Shown: positions 1 to 8,716 of the stretch, piece by piece
Layout: each line of letters opens with the position of its first letter
Numbering within the stretch: position 1 is the first letter of the stretch
Assembly (NCBI RefSeq): GCF_001942625.1
Contig: NZ_MLCL01000086.1
Coordinates: forward strand, 62,001 to 126,000
DNA: 64,000 nt
Direction: 5' to 3'
Source: Mycobacterium syngnathidarum
GTDB taxonomy: Bacteria > Actinomycetota > Actinomycetes > Mycobacteriales > Mycobacteriaceae
Notes under the pieces: generated by a model
What the model saw: only the letters and a program-made list of their open reading frames with translations
The model's database searches: none
What the model was told of the DNA's origin: nothing
Position numbers and translations under genes: made by a program

Positions 1-1
1 G

Positions 2-676
2 CGTTCTGACGGCGCCTCCGGCGTGGAAGTGGCGATCATCGCCGAGGAGTTCGCACGCGGCCTGGTCGACGTGCCCTTCCTCGGGCCGGTGCTCGCCGAC
101 GATCTGGCCCGGCGGCTTGATCGGGAGGTGGCGGTCGCCGCCGAGGAAGCCGCCACTGCCGGTGTGGACCTGACCCGCAGCACGGTCGGTGTGGTCGAGG
201 CACCGGCGGAGCTCGCCGAGCTGCCGGGCGAGGACGCTCTGCGATGGCAGGCACTGGCACTGGCGGCTACCGGCGCCGACCTGGTCGGTGCGGCCCGGGG
301 TGCGCACGCGCTGGCCGTCGACTACGCGAAAGTGCGTGAGCAGTACGGCTCGACGATCGGCTCTTACCAGGCGGTCGCACACCTGCTGGCCGAGGGGCTC
401 GCGCTGATCGAAGGGTCGATCAGCGTGCTGCGCCACGCGGCGTGGGCGGTAGACGAACTGCCGGCAGCCGAAGCCGTCCGGGCCGCCAAGATCGCCAAGG
501 TCTACTGTGCCCGCGCCGCGCGCACCGTCTGCGAGACCGCGATCCAGGTACACGGCGGTATCGGAAACACCTGGGAGTGCCTGGCGCATGTGTATCTGCG
601 CCGGGTTCTGGTGGCCACCGAGTTGTGGCCCGTCAAGCTAGAAGACTTGGAGGTCACTGATCTTGGACTTTCGTGA
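2..676 (+). CDS. Acyl-CoA dehydrogenase, small-subunit type (5' end outside window)
   Basis: The reading frame is open to the left edge, so the N-terminus is missing; 224 residues are visible. The C-terminal helical ACAD domain is clear: YAKVREQYGSTIGSYQAVAH is the usual helix-G segment, followed by IQVHGGIGNTWECLAHVYLRR, the flavin-contact region. There is no EGT-type catalytic glutamate near the end. Short ACADs of this kind form alpha2-beta2 complexes with a full-length partner in mycobacteria (FadE28/FadE29 type). The 14-bp overlap with the next ACAD gene supports such a pair. Role: alpha,beta-dehydrogenation of an acyl-CoA, probably a bulky or ring-bearing one (inference). Confidence 0.88.
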   Translation, partial: RSDGASGVEVAIIAEEFARGLVDVPFLGPVLADDLARRLDREVAVAAEEAATAGVDLTRSTVGVVEAPAELAELPGEDALRWQALALAATGADLVGAARGAHALAVDYAKVREQYGSTIGSYQAVAHLLAEGLALIEGSISVLRHAAWAVDELPAAEAVRAAKIAKVYCARAARTVCETAIQVHGGIGNTWECLAHVYLRRVLVATELWPVKLEDLEVTDLGLS

Positions 677-1763
677 TTCACCCGAGGAAGCTGCCTTCCG
701 GGACCGGCTGCGGACCTGGCTGGCGGACAATGCCGCGTCGTTCAAAGCGTCCGGCGACGACTACTGGACCCGGATGGGGGACTGGCATCAGGCCCTCTAT
801 GCCGCAGGGTTTTTCGGCACCTCGTGGCCCGAGGAGTTCGGCGGCCAGGACCTGCCGCCGGTCTACGACGTCATCGTCGATGAGGAGCTGGCGCGGGCCG
901 GCGCACCGCCACGGCCAAGCCTCGGCTACCTGGTGGTCGGACTCGGCCATCACGGCAGCAAGGAACTGCAGCAGCGGTTCCTGCCGGGGATGATCAACGG
1001 CACCGAGCGTTGGTGCCAAGGTTTTTCGGAGCCCGGCGCCGGTTCGGATCTGGCCTCGTTGACCACCACGGCGACACGTGACGGCGACAACTACATCATC
1101 AACGGGCACAAGATCTGGACCAGCTACTCCGATGTGGCGGACTGGTGCTTGGTGCTGGCCCGTACGGACAGAGACGGAGCCGGCCGCCTCCCCAAACATA
1201 AAGGGATTTCGGCGTTCATCGTGTCGATGCACCAGGACGGCATCGAGCAGCGGCCGCTGCAGATGATCAACGGTGTCACCACGGAGTTCGGACAGGTGGC
1301 GTTCGACGGTGCGGTGGTGCCGGCCTCCAACATGGTGGGCGAACCGGGTGACGGTTGGCGCCTGGCCATGACGGTGGTCAGCCACGAGCGTGAACCGTCG
1401 ACCCTCGGTTACTCGGCGCGCTACGGAAAGCTGGTGCGCGAGATGGCTTCTCGGGTCAACGGGAAGGTTCCCGAAGATCTGGCGTGGGCCGGGGTGCAGG
1501 CCGAGATGCTGCGTCTGCACGTTCGGCGCCGGCTGTCCGAACAGCTCGACGGTCTCAAACACGGCCCGGACGGCTCCCTGGACAAGCTGCTCATGACCTG
1601 GGTCGAGCAGTCCGTCGGGCACGCCGCGCTTGCGGTCACCGGGACCGAGGACCCAGAACTTCTCAGTGCCTACCTCTACAGCCGCGCACAGAGCGTCATG
1701 GGTGGCACGTCGCAGATCCAGAAGAACATCATCGCCTCACGAATCCTCGGACTGGGAGTCTGA
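663..1763 (+). CDS. Acyl-CoA dehydrogenase, large-subunit type (FadE)
   Basis: A 366-residue ACAD starting at TTG inside the end of the previous gene. WCQGFSEPGAGSDLASL at residues 117-133 is the FAD/substrate loop, and the C-terminal SVMGGTSQIQKNIIASRILG is the FAD-binding tail. In this tail the usual catalytic Glu of the EGT motif is Gly, as in the FAD-binding subunits of heteromeric mycobacterial FadE complexes. It therefore probably works with the small subunit encoded just upstream. FAD-dependent oxidation of an acyl-CoA to the 2-enoyl-CoA is the expected reaction; the electron acceptor would be ETF. The crotonase gene begins on the next base after its stop, so product and substrate likely pass within one operon. 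Confidence 0.9.
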   Translation: MDFRDSPEEAAFRDRLRTWLADNAASFKASGDDYWTRMGDWHQALYAAGFFGTSWPEEFGGQDLPPVYDVIVDEELARAGAPPRPSLGYLVVGLGHHGSKELQQRFLPGMINGTERWCQGFSEPGAGSDLASLTTTATRDGDNYIINGHKIWTSYSDVADWCLVLARTDRDGAGRLPKHKGISAFIVSMHQDGIEQRPLQMINGVTTEFGQVAFDGAVVPASNMVGEPGDGWRLAMTVVSHEREPSTLGYSARYGKLVREMASRVNGKVPEDLAWAGVQAEMLRLHVRRRLSEQLDGLKHGPDGSLDKLLMTWVEQSVGHAALAVTGTEDPELLSAYLYSRAQSVMGGTSQIQKNIIASRILGLGV

Positions 1764-2528
1764 ATGTACGGAATGCCAGACGAAATCGATGTGCAGGCCG
1801 ACGGCGCCCTGCGCATCATCACGCTGAACCGCCCCGATGCGCTCAATGCGGTCAACGACAACTTGCACGTCGGTCTCGCACGGTTGTGGGAAGAGCTCAA
1901 CGAGGACGCCGACGCGCGTGCGGCCGTGATCACCGGTGCGGGACGGGCATTTTCAGCGGGCGGTGACTTCAATTACCTCGATGAGTTGCGGCGCGACGAG
2001 GCCTTGCGGCAGAAGACGATCAAGCACGGGCGCGATCTCGTCATCGGCATGGTGCGTTGCCGCATTCCTGTGGTTGCCGCGGTGAACGGTCCGGCGGTCG
2101 GGCTCGGGTGCAGCCTCGCCGCGTTGTCCGACGTGGTGTACATGGCCGAGACCGCACACTTCGCCGATCCGCACGTACAGATCGGGTTGGTGGCCGCTGA
2201 CGGTGGTCCGCTGGTGTGGGGCTCACAGATCAGCTTGTTGCAGGCCAAGGAGTTTGCGCTCACCGGTGTGCGGATCAAGGCTCAGCGCGCGTTGGAGCTG
2301 GGCCTGGCCAACCACGTGGTCGAGGACCCGCTCGCCGAGGCGATCGCGTGCGCGAAGAAGCTGATCGATCTGCCGAAGCAAGCCGTCGAGGCCACCAAGC
2401 GCTTGATGAACATCCAGCTGGAACAGCAGGTGATGGCGTCACTGGACTACGCCAACCTCGCCGAATATGTCTCGTTCGGCACGGCTGATTTCAACCGGAT
2501 CGTGGATGGCTTGATCGCCAAGAACTGA
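1764..2528 (+). CDS. Enoyl-CoA hydratase/isomerase (crotonase family)
   Basis: 254 residues of the crotonase superfamily. The oxyanion-hole segments are visible: AGRAFSAGGDFNYLDEL (first) and AVNGPAVGLGCSLAALSD (second). It would hydrate the enoyl-CoA made by the ACAD pair encoded immediately upstream; the ATG follows the preceding stop codon with no gap. The usual catalytic Glu pair is not both evident: the region after the second oxyanion loop reads FADPHVQIGLVAADGG, with Asp at the last position where classical hydratases have Glu, so an isomerase or another crotonase reaction is possible. The gene is convergent with the SDR that follows, with 17 bp between the stops. Confidence 0.88.
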   Translation: MYGMPDEIDVQADGALRIITLNRPDALNAVNDNLHVGLARLWEELNEDADARAAVITGAGRAFSAGGDFNYLDELRRDEALRQKTIKHGRDLVIGMVRCRIPVVAAVNGPAVGLGCSLAALSDVVYMAETAHFADPHVQIGLVAADGGPLVWGSQISLLQAKEFALTGVRIKAQRALELGLANHVVEDPLAEAIACAKKLIDLPKQAVEATKRLMNIQLEQQVMASLDYANLAEYVSFGTADFNRIVDGLIAKN

Positions 2529-2545
2529 TCCGTCGGCACCGCGAG

Positions 2546-3286
2546 CTAGAAGGTGAGGGCCTCGGAACGCTGGACGGTCCCGGTGACGCCGCGGGCATCT
2601 TGCCCGGCCAGTCGGACGGCGGCGCGTCCCATCGCCTCGGGCGGTTCGACCATCTCCGGTGGGATCTGCAAGCCGCTGCCGCCGGCCTGCCAGCCTTCGG
2701 TCAGCACTACCCGCGACGGGCTCAGACAGTTGACCGCGATGTTGTCCTCGCGCAGGTCGGCGGCCAGGCCGAGGTAGAGGCGTTCGGCGGCGGCCTTGGA
2801 AACCCAGTAGGCGTTGGAGCCGTGCTCGATCATGTCGACGCCGGTGGTGGTGATCGCGATCAGCGAACCCCCGCCGCGCTTGCGCACCTCTGGGACGACA
2901 GCCTTGGTGACCAGGAACACCCCGGTGAGGTTGACGTCCAGGCACAATTGCCAGCGCTTGAGCGGCGTCGTCTCGATGGGACCCAGCCACAGGACGCCGG
3001 CATTGGCGACCAGGATATCGATGCCACCGAGTTCTGAAACCGTCTTGGCGACAGCCTTGTTCACCGATTCCTCGTCGGTGACATCGCAGGCGACGGGGAA
3101 GGCGTGGCCACCGGACTCGTTGATGGCCGCGGCCACCGACCCGATGGTGCCCGGCAGCTTGCCCTGCTCCTCAGAGCGGGCCGCGACCGCCACCGCAGCG
3201 CCTTCGGCGGCCAGGGCGGCAGCGATCGTCGCGCCGATGCCGCGGCTGGCCCCGGCGACGAAGGCGACCTTGCCGGTCAGGCTCAT
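2546..3286 (-). CDS. Short-chain dehydrogenase/reductase
   Basis: 246-residue classical SDR. The cofactor loop is VAGASRGIGATIA near residue 11, the NAG element is VANAGVL, and the active-site pair is YWVSK. The start ATG lies 12 bp downstream of the stop of another SDR (3299-4063), so both probably share a transcript that starts near 4063. It is expected to oxidise or reduce a hydroxy/keto acyl-CoA or alcohol with NAD(P). The C-terminus ends in GTVQRSEALTF and is somewhat short for the family. Substrate unknown. Confidence 0.87.
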   Translation of the reverse strand: MSLTGKVAFVAGASRGIGATIAAALAAEGAAVAVAARSEEQGKLPGTIGSVAAAINESGGHAFPVACDVTDEESVNKAVAKTVSELGGIDILVANAGVLWLGPIETTPLKRWQLCLDVNLTGVFLVTKAVVPEVRKRGGGSLIAITTTGVDMIEHGSNAYWVSKAAAERLYLGLAADLREDNIAVNCLSPSRVVLTEGWQAGGSGLQIPPEMVEPPEAMGRAAVRLAGQDARGVTGTVQRSEALTF

Positions 3287-3298
3287 CGCGACAGACTA

Positions 3299-4063
3299 TT
3301 ACTTGGGCGGGAAGCGCAACGCCCCATCGAGGCGGATGACTTCGCCGTTGAGGTAGTCGTTTTCGACGATGCTCTGCGCCAGCTGTGCATATTCGCTCGA
3401 GCGGCCCATGCGCTTGGGGAACGGCACCTGCGGGCCCCAGTACTGCTCGAGCTGATCGGCGGCCTTGCCGTAGGCGGGGGTGTTGACCGTGCCGGGCGCG
3501 ATGGTGCAGACGCGGATGCCCAGCGGCGACAGATCGCGCGCGGCAACAAGCGTCATCCCCAGCACCCCACCCTTGGCGGCCGAGTAGGGCAGCTGGCCGA
3601 TCTGGCCTTCATAACCGGCAATCGAGGCGGTGTTGACGATGACGCCGCGGCCGCCTTCCTCCAGCGGTTCGGTCTTGGCGATCGCCGCCGCGGACAGCCG
3701 CATCACGTTGAACACCGCGGTCAGGTAGAACTCGATGGTCTTCTTGAACCCGTCGAGGCCGAGTGGGGAACCGTCCTTGCCGACCAGGCGACCGCCGGCA
3801 GCGGGGCCGCCGTGGGTGTCCACCGATATGCGCAGCGGGGCAAGCGCTTCGGCCTCGGCGATGGCGGCCAGCACCGACTCCTCGGAAGTGGCGTCGGTGC
3901 GCACGTAGCGCACGCCCAGCTGCTTCTCCAGCTCTGCGCCCTTCTCATCGGCCAGGTCCGCAACGACCACCTTGGCGCCCGCGGCCTGTAGGCGGCGGAC
4001 GGTCGCTTCACCCAGTCCGCCCGCACCGCCGACGACGATCGCGGAACTACCGGCGATTTGCAT
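3299..4063 (-). CDS. SDR, 3-hydroxyacyl-CoA dehydrogenase type II (HSD10-like)
   Basis: 254 residues from the ATG at 4063, which has an AAGGGG ribosome site; longer upstream frames would run through the promoter region. The cofactor loop is VVGGAGGLGEATVRRL, the catalytic pair is in LPYSAAKGGVLGMTL, and the C-terminal NGEVIRLDGALRFPPK signature is that of type II 3-hydroxyacyl-CoA dehydrogenases/17beta-HSD10. The likely reaction is NAD-dependent oxidation of a 3-hydroxyacyl-CoA to the 3-ketoacyl-CoA. This fits the divergently transcribed thiolase at 4143, which would take the ketoacyl-CoA. The two genes share the palindromic operator at 4101-4115, so they are likely co-regulated. Confidence 0.9.
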   Translation of the reverse strand: MQIAGSSAIVVGGAGGLGEATVRRLQAAGAKVVVADLADEKGAELEKQLGVRYVRTDATSEESVLAAIAEAEALAPLRISVDTHGGPAAGGRLVGKDGSPLGLDGFKKTIEFYLTAVFNVMRLSAAAIAKTEPLEEGGRGVIVNTASIAGYEGQIGQLPYSAAKGGVLGMTLVAARDLSPLGIRVCTIAPGTVNTPAYGKAADQLEQYWGPQVPFPKRMGRSSEYAQLAQSIVENDYLNGEVIRLDGALRFPPK

Positions 4064-4100
4064 ACGGTTCCCCTTCTTGCAACTGGCACTCTCTGACTGC

Positions 4101-4115
4101 GAGAATAACATTCTC
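4101..4115. promoter_or_regulatory. Palindromic operator box, perfect copy
   Basis: GAGAATAACATTCTC has perfect 6-bp arms around a 3-bp centre. It sits in the 79-bp gap between divergent SDR (start 4063) and thiolase (start 4143) genes. The same box recurs at 8681, 32746 and, with mismatches, at other starts in this window, so it is read as a binding site for a shared repressor. Confidence 0.75.
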
Positions 4116-4142
4116 TTACCGGGTAAACCAGGGAGTAGATCA

Positions 4143-5303
4143 ATGCCTGAAGCCGTCATCGTGTCCGCACTGCGCACCCCCATCGGCACCGCCAAGAAGG
4201 GCACTTTGCGTGACACGGATGCCTATGCGCTGGCTGACCATGTGGTGCGCGCGGCGGTCGAGGACCTCGCCGGGCGCGGCACCATTCCGGTCGACGACGT
4301 GATCCTCGGCGAGGGCCTCTACGGCGGCGGTGTCGTCGCGCGCCACGCCGCGATCACCGCCGGCCTCACCACGGTTCCTGGTGCCGCGGTCAATCGGCAC
4401 TGCGCAGCCGGTCAGGCCGCCGTGCAGAACGCGGCCGCCGGCATTCGGGCCGGGATGGACCGGTTGGTTCTGGCCGGCGGGGTCAACTCGGCGTCCACCT
4501 CACCGCGGTTCCTCCGCGCGGTGAGCAGCGCCAAGGATGCCGAGTGGGTGAACTGGTTCCCGCCCACCCATCCGGATCGGCCGGACGCGCCGAACATGGA
4601 CATGTCGATCACGGTCGGCTGGAACGCCGCGGTCAAGGCCGGGGTCAGCCGGGAGGAGATGGACCAGTGGGCGCTGGGCTCGCACCTCAAGGCCATCGCG
4701 GCGATCGACGAGGGTCGGTTCAAGGAGGAGATCGTCCCGATCGAGACTCCCCACGGGCTGTTCGACACCGACGAGCATCCGCGCCGTGACACCACCCTGG
4801 AGAAGCTGGCCGCGCTCAAACCGCTACATCCCGAGATCGAGGGATTCTCCATCACCGCAGGCAACGCGTGTGGTGCCAACGATGCGGCCGCACTGCTGAC
4901 CATCGCCAGCGACGAGCTGGGTCTGCCGGCCCTGGCCACCATCAAGTCCTGGGCCTCGGTGGGTGTGGACCCGGCCTCGACCGGTCTTGCCCCGGTCGAG
5001 GCAATCACCAAAGCCCTTGGCCGGGCGGGCCTTTCGTTGTCTGATGTGGATCTTTTCGAGATCAACGAGGCATTCGCGTCGATGTGCGTCGCCACCATCA
5101 AGCTGCTCGACCTCAACCCGGAGATCGTGAACGTCAGCGGCAGCGGGTGTTCACTGGGGCATCCGGTGGCGGCCACCGGGGCCCGCATGCTGGCCACCAT
5201 GGTCCACGAGCTGCGCCGGCGTGGCGGCGGTATCGGCGTGGCTGCGATGTGTGCGGGCGGCGGGATGGGCTCGGCGACCGTCATCGAGGTGGCATCGCCG
5301 TAG
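4143..5303 (+). CDS. Acetyl-CoA C-acyltransferase (thiolase)
   Basis: 386 residues from ATG 4143, preceded by GGGAGT. All thiolase marks are present: the nucleophile Cys in NRHCAAGQAA, the NEAFA element, the GHPVAATGAR histidine motif and the C-terminal MCAGGGMGSA cysteine. It should cleave 3-ketoacyl-CoA to acetyl- or propionyl-CoA plus a shortened acyl-CoA. It is divergent from a type II hydroxyacyl-CoA dehydrogenase and upstream of a MeaB-like GTPase, a context that suggests degradation giving propionyl-CoA or a branched product (inference). Confidence 0.93.
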   Translation: MPEAVIVSALRTPIGTAKKGTLRDTDAYALADHVVRAAVEDLAGRGTIPVDDVILGEGLYGGGVVARHAAITAGLTTVPGAAVNRHCAAGQAAVQNAAAGIRAGMDRLVLAGGVNSASTSPRFLRAVSSAKDAEWVNWFPPTHPDRPDAPNMDMSITVGWNAAVKAGVSREEMDQWALGSHLKAIAAIDEGRFKEEIVPIETPHGLFDTDEHPRRDTTLEKLAALKPLHPEIEGFSITAGNACGANDAAALLTIASDELGLPALATIKSWASVGVDPASTGLAPVEAITKALGRAGLSLSDVDLFEINEAFASMCVATIKLLDLNPEIVNVSGSGCSLGHPVAATGARMLATMVHELRRRGGGIGVAAMCAGGGMGSATVIEVASP

Positions 5304-6193
5304 TGTCAACCGTGATGACGACGCACAACATCGAAGAGCTCATCGCCGCGGCACGCGGTGGATCCCAGCGTGCTGTCGGCAGGTTGTTGAGCATGGTCGA
5401 AAGTGACCGTCGTGATGAGGTTCTCGCGGTGCTCGGGCCCGCCTCGCCACGCGTCATCGGTATCACCGGACCGCCAGGAGCCGGAAAATCGACGACGGTT
5501 GGTGCGCTCGTGGGTGCCTACCGCGAGCGTGGCCTGCGGGTTGCGGTGCTTGCGGTGGATCCGTCGTCCCCGTACAGCGGAGGCGCGCTGCTGGGCGACC
5601 GGATCCGGATGGCCGCTCACATCAACGATCCGGACGTGCTGATCCGGTCGGTGGCCACCCGCGGTCACTTGGGTGGGCTGGCTGCCGCGGTGCCGGCGGC
5701 GATCCGGCTGCTGGCCGCGCTGTCCTATGACCTGATCGTGCTCGAGACGGTGGGCGTGGGGCAGTCCGAAATCGAGATCGCCGCAATCGCCGATCCGACC
5801 GTGGTGATCCTCAATCCCGGCGCGGGTGACGCCGTGCAGGCCGCCAAGGCGGGGCTGCTGGAAGTCGCCGATCTGGTGGTGGTGAACAAGGCAGACCGCG
5901 AAGGGGCCGATCAGACGGTCCGTGACCTACGGGCCGAGGCCAGCGTACCGGTACTCAAACTTGTTGCGGCTCAAGGTCAGGGGCTGGCGGAGCTGGTCGA
6001 GACCATCGACGCTCACCACCGGGCTGACACCGCGGCGCGGCGCGTGGCGCGGGCCCGGACGCAGATCCTGTCGCTGGCGCAGACCTTGTTGCGTAACCAC
6101 GCCGAGCTGGACGGGCTGGCCGCCGCGGTGGCCGACGGCACCTCCGACCCGTACAGCGCTGCGGCGCAACTGATCGCGGATTCAGCCAGGTAG
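5303..6193 (+). CDS. MeaB/ArgK-family GTPase (B12 mutase chaperone)
   Basis: About 296 residues. The P-loop GITGPPGAGKSTT, the VDPSSPYSGGALLGDR segment, the switch ETVGVGQSE and the NKAD base-specificity motif are diagnostic of MeaB, the G3E GTPase that loads and protects methylmalonyl-CoA mutase and related B12 mutases. GTG 5303 overlaps the thiolase stop; an ATG at 5315 is an alternative start. No mutase gene lies in this window, so the partner must be elsewhere, or this copy serves another acyl-CoA mutase. Coupling to a thiolase gene suggests a link with propionyl-CoA or a branched acyl-CoA product. Confidence 0.9.
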   Translation: MSTVMTTHNIEELIAAARGGSQRAVGRLLSMVESDRRDEVLAVLGPASPRVIGITGPPGAGKSTTVGALVGAYRERGLRVAVLAVDPSSPYSGGALLGDRIRMAAHINDPDVLIRSVATRGHLGGLAAAVPAAIRLLAALSYDLIVLETVGVGQSEIEIAAIADPTVVILNPGAGDAVQAAKAGLLEVADLVVVNKADREGADQTVRDLRAEASVPVLKLVAAQGQGLAELVETIDAHHRADTAARRVARARTQILSLAQTLLRNHAELDGLAAAVADGTSDPYSAAAQLIADSAR

Positions 6194-6211
6194 GGCCAGG
6201 ACGGACGGCCC
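6193..6211. terminator. Possible short hairpin between convergent genes
   Basis: GGGCC at 6193-6197 can pair with GGCCC at 6207-6211 around a 9-nt loop, in the 19-bp gap between the GTPase stop and the stop of the KstD-like gene. There is no T tract. Weak evidence. Confidence 0.3.
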
Positions 6212-6212
6212 C

Positions 6213-7853
6213 TCAGCCCACCGATTTCCCGGTCGCCGCCGCATAGCCGCTGCGGTAGCCGAACACCATTGCGGGCCCGAGGGTACCGCCGGCTCCGCCG
6301 TAGGCCTTGCCGGTCACTCCGCCCATGGCATTGCCTGCCGCGAACAGCCCGGGGATCGGGGTGCCGTTGACGTGCAGGACACGGCCGTCGCGGTCGGTGC
6401 GTGGACCGCCTTTGGTGCCCATCGCGCCGATCTTGACCGGCACCGCGTAGAACGGTGCGGTATCGAGCGGTCCGAGCGTCTGGCCGGCCGGGGTGGCCGC
6501 CGAATTGTCGCCCCAGTACCCGTCGTACGCACTCGATCCGCGGCCGAAGTCGGGGTCGACCTCGCGAGAGACGTTGTCGTTCCAGCGGTTCAAGCTTTCG
6601 GCCAGGCCCTCGGCATCGATGCCGGTCTTGGCGCCCAGCTCGGCGAGGGTGGCCGATTCGCAGAACCAGTCCGGCACCGTCTCGCCCGGTTCGACGCCGA
6701 GGAAGCCGTAGCGCTGCAGGTGCACCGAGTCGAACACGATCCAGGCTCGATCGTTGGCGTAGCCGATCTTGGGGTCGAGGTACTGGAATGCGCCCGCCAT
6801 CGAGTTGTACTCGCCGGCCTCGTTGAGGAAGCGTCTGCCCGCGCGGTTGACGATGACGCTGCGTGGCCGGGTCCGTTCCAGCCGCACGCTGCGGCTGCGC
6901 GGATGACCGTCGATGGTGTCACCGGGGATCTGCACGATCGGGACCCACCACGCTTCACCCATGTTCGCCAGGTCGGCGCCGTGCGCCATGGCCATCCGTA
7001 GGCCGTCGCCGGTGTTGTTCGGTGGGGAGACCGCACCGCGCATAGGCCCGCGCAGGTAGGCCTCGACGAGCTTGGCGTCCCATTCGAACCCGCCGGTGGC
7101 CAGCACCACTCCGCTGCGCGCCCGAACATGAATGGCCGCATCACCGGTGTTGGTGAAGCCGATCCGTACCCCGGAAATGCCCTCGGTATCACCGATCAGC
7201 TCGAGCGCGCGGGCCTGGGTGACGGGCTCGATACCGCGGTCGAGCAGTCCGCGCAGCAGCCCGGCGATCAGGGCGGTGCCCGCCACGCACAGGTCGGCGT
7301 CGGGATCGTCGTACACGGCGTGAATCCGCGCGCGGGTTTCGGCGTCGATGCCGACGTTGCTGAAATCGGCTGGGAACGAGGTGATCCGGTCCTTCCAGAC
7401 GCCGAGCTTCGCGAGGTCTACCGGCGCGGCACTCAGTGAGCGGCCGCCGCCGGGCCGTCCGCCGGGGAGTTCTGGCTTGTAGTCGGGAAACCCCTCGGCG
7501 ACGGCGAACCGCAACTCGCTGTTTTCCTCGACGAAGTCGAGCATCGACGGGCCGGTCCGCACGAAGGTGTCGACCAGATCGGCATCCAGGTAGCCCAGCG
7601 ATTGGGCTTGCAGATAGTCGATCGCGTCCGAGACCGGCAGGGGTCCGTCGGCGCTGCGGTCGTGGGCCGGGATCCACACGATGCCGCCGGAGACCGCGGT
7701 GGTGCCGCCGACGGTCGGTGCCTTCTCATAGATCGCGACCGATGCGCCGTTGGCCGACGCGGTCAGCGCCGCGGTGAGTCCGGCGCCGCCGCTGCCCAGT
7801 ACGACGACGTCGACCTCGTCGTCCCAATCGAATTCGATACGGGTCACTGTCAT
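6213..7853 (-). CDS. KstD-like FAD-dependent dehydrogenase
   Basis: 546 residues from ATG 7853. The FAD-binding Rossmann motif VVVLGSGGAGLTAALTA is near residue 17, and the C-terminal AYGGAGGTLGPAMVFGY segment matches 3-ketosteroid delta1-dehydrogenase and fumarate-reductase flavoproteins; the Tyr of that segment corresponds to the KstD substrate-activating Tyr. The likely reaction is 1,2-desaturation of a cyclic ketone. It follows the IclR gene by 7 bp on the same strand, so the regulator and enzyme are one unit. A second KstD-like gene lies at 12180. The substrate need not be a steroid. Confidence 0.88.
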   Translation of the reverse strand: MTVTRIEFDWDDEVDVVVLGSGGAGLTAALTASANGASVAIYEKAPTVGGTTAVSGGIVWIPAHDRSADGPLPVSDAIDYLQAQSLGYLDADLVDTFVRTGPSMLDFVEENSELRFAVAEGFPDYKPELPGGRPGGGRSLSAAPVDLAKLGVWKDRITSFPADFSNVGIDAETRARIHAVYDDPDADLCVAGTALIAGLLRGLLDRGIEPVTQARALELIGDTEGISGVRIGFTNTGDAAIHVRARSGVVLATGGFEWDAKLVEAYLRGPMRGAVSPPNNTGDGLRMAMAHGADLANMGEAWWVPIVQIPGDTIDGHPRSRSVRLERTRPRSVIVNRAGRRFLNEAGEYNSMAGAFQYLDPKIGYANDRAWIVFDSVHLQRYGFLGVEPGETVPDWFCESATLAELGAKTGIDAEGLAESLNRWNDNVSREVDPDFGRGSSAYDGYWGDNSAATPAGQTLGPLDTAPFYAVPVKIGAMGTKGGPRTDRDGRVLHVNGTPIPGLFAAGNAMGGVTGKAYGGAGGTLGPAMVFGYRSGYAAATGKSVG

Positions 7854-7860
7854 TTCCCTT

Positions 7861-8586
7861 TCAGTACAGGATGGCCGATAGTTCGTTTGCCGCTCGGACC
7901 ACCGCGTCCTTGCCGCCCAGCACGACGTCTTCGCGGTGCGAGATGAGGTTGATGCAGGTGGGTGGCGACGCCAGACGCCGACGCACGGGAACCGCCAGGC
8001 CATAGGTGTCGGGTTCGATCTCGCCGTGGGTGATGACCCAGCCCTGTTCGCGGGTTTGGCGGACCAGCTCACGTTCGCCGGGACGCGGCGGCATGCTTGC
8101 CAGCAGTGCCACCCCGGCCGCGCCGCGGTCCAGTGGATGGCGGCTGCCCTCGTGAAAAGACAGCTGGTAGAACACCTGGGTCGGCACGATCACTGCCACC
8201 GCCACCTGTTGGTCGCCTTCGGCCACCAGCAGGGAGACGGTGCTGCCTAGTTCATCGGCGAGGGCCCGAAGGGTCGGCACACTGAGCGCGCGCATGTTGT
8301 TGTCGAATGACGCTCCCAGCGCGGCCAATCCGGCACCGGGCCGGTAACGCCCGTCCTCGCCCTTTGCCACATAACGGAACTGACTGAGGGTGGCCAGCAA
8401 GCGGTAGGCGATCGTGCGATGGGCCCCGACATGGTCGGCGACCTGCTGCACGGTGAGCCCGGTGGGCGCCGCGGCGATGGCGGCAAGTGCGCTCAAACCC
8501 CGTGCCAGCGTTTGTGATCCGGGCGCTCCGGTGGGATTGCCATCGGTCTTCGATTGTGCCTGCGGCTGGCTTGCCTTGGCCGGCAT
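7861..8586 (-). CDS. IclR-family transcriptional regulator
   Basis: 241 residues. An N-terminal winged helix (LARGLSALAAIAAAPTGLTV, then VADHVGAHRTIAYRLLATL) is followed by an effector-binding domain with PLDRGAAGVALLAS, typical of IclR proteins. It is divergent from the meta-cleavage operon that begins at 8717 and co-directional with a KstD-like enzyme gene. IclR proteins often control aromatic catabolic operons by binding an aromatic effector, so it probably senses an intermediate of this route (inference). The divergent gap also holds a copy of the GAGAAT-N3-ATTCTC box, suggesting two layers of control. Confidence 0.9.
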   Translation of the reverse strand: MPAKASQPQAQSKTDGNPTGAPGSQTLARGLSALAAIAAAPTGLTVQQVADHVGAHRTIAYRLLATLSQFRYVAKGEDGRYRPGAGLAALGASFDNNMRALSVPTLRALADELGSTVSLLVAEGDQQVAVAVIVPTQVFYQLSFHEGSRHPLDRGAAGVALLASMPPRPGERELVRQTREQGWVITHGEIEPDTYGLAVPVRRRLASPPTCINLISHREDVVLGGKDAVVRAANELSAILY

Positions 8587-8614
8587 CGCGCCCCTCCTTG
8601 ACAGATAGCACCGC

Positions 8615-8629
8615 GAGAGTGATGCTCTG
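8615..8629. promoter_or_regulatory. Degenerate operator-like palindrome
   Basis: GAGAGTGATGCTCTG resembles the GAGAAT-N3-ATTCTC box with two arm mismatches. It lies 29 bp upstream of the IclR start and 52 bp before the perfect box at 8681. It could be a second half of a paired operator, or chance. Confidence 0.35.
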
Positions 8630-8680
8630 ATAATAATGCACTGAGATGTGCGTTATATGAGCAAAGTGCTTACAAATTTG

Positions 8681-8695
8681 GAGAATAGCATTCTC
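8681..8695. promoter_or_regulatory. Palindromic operator box, perfect copy
   Basis: GAGAATAGCATTCTC has perfect 6-bp arms. It lies 21 bp upstream of the ATG of the first gene of the meta-cleavage operon, in the 130-bp gap between it and the IclR gene. The centre TAGCAT fits a TANNNT -10 element, so a bound protein would block a promoter here. Confidence 0.75.
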
Positions 8696-8716
8696 GCTAC
8701 CTCTGGAGAGGGGAAC

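Noticed and set aside
678..1622. Long minus-strand frame opposite the large ACAD gene
   Set aside because: It is antisense to a clear ACAD with family motifs; the translation is rich in His/Arg/Pro and matches no fold.
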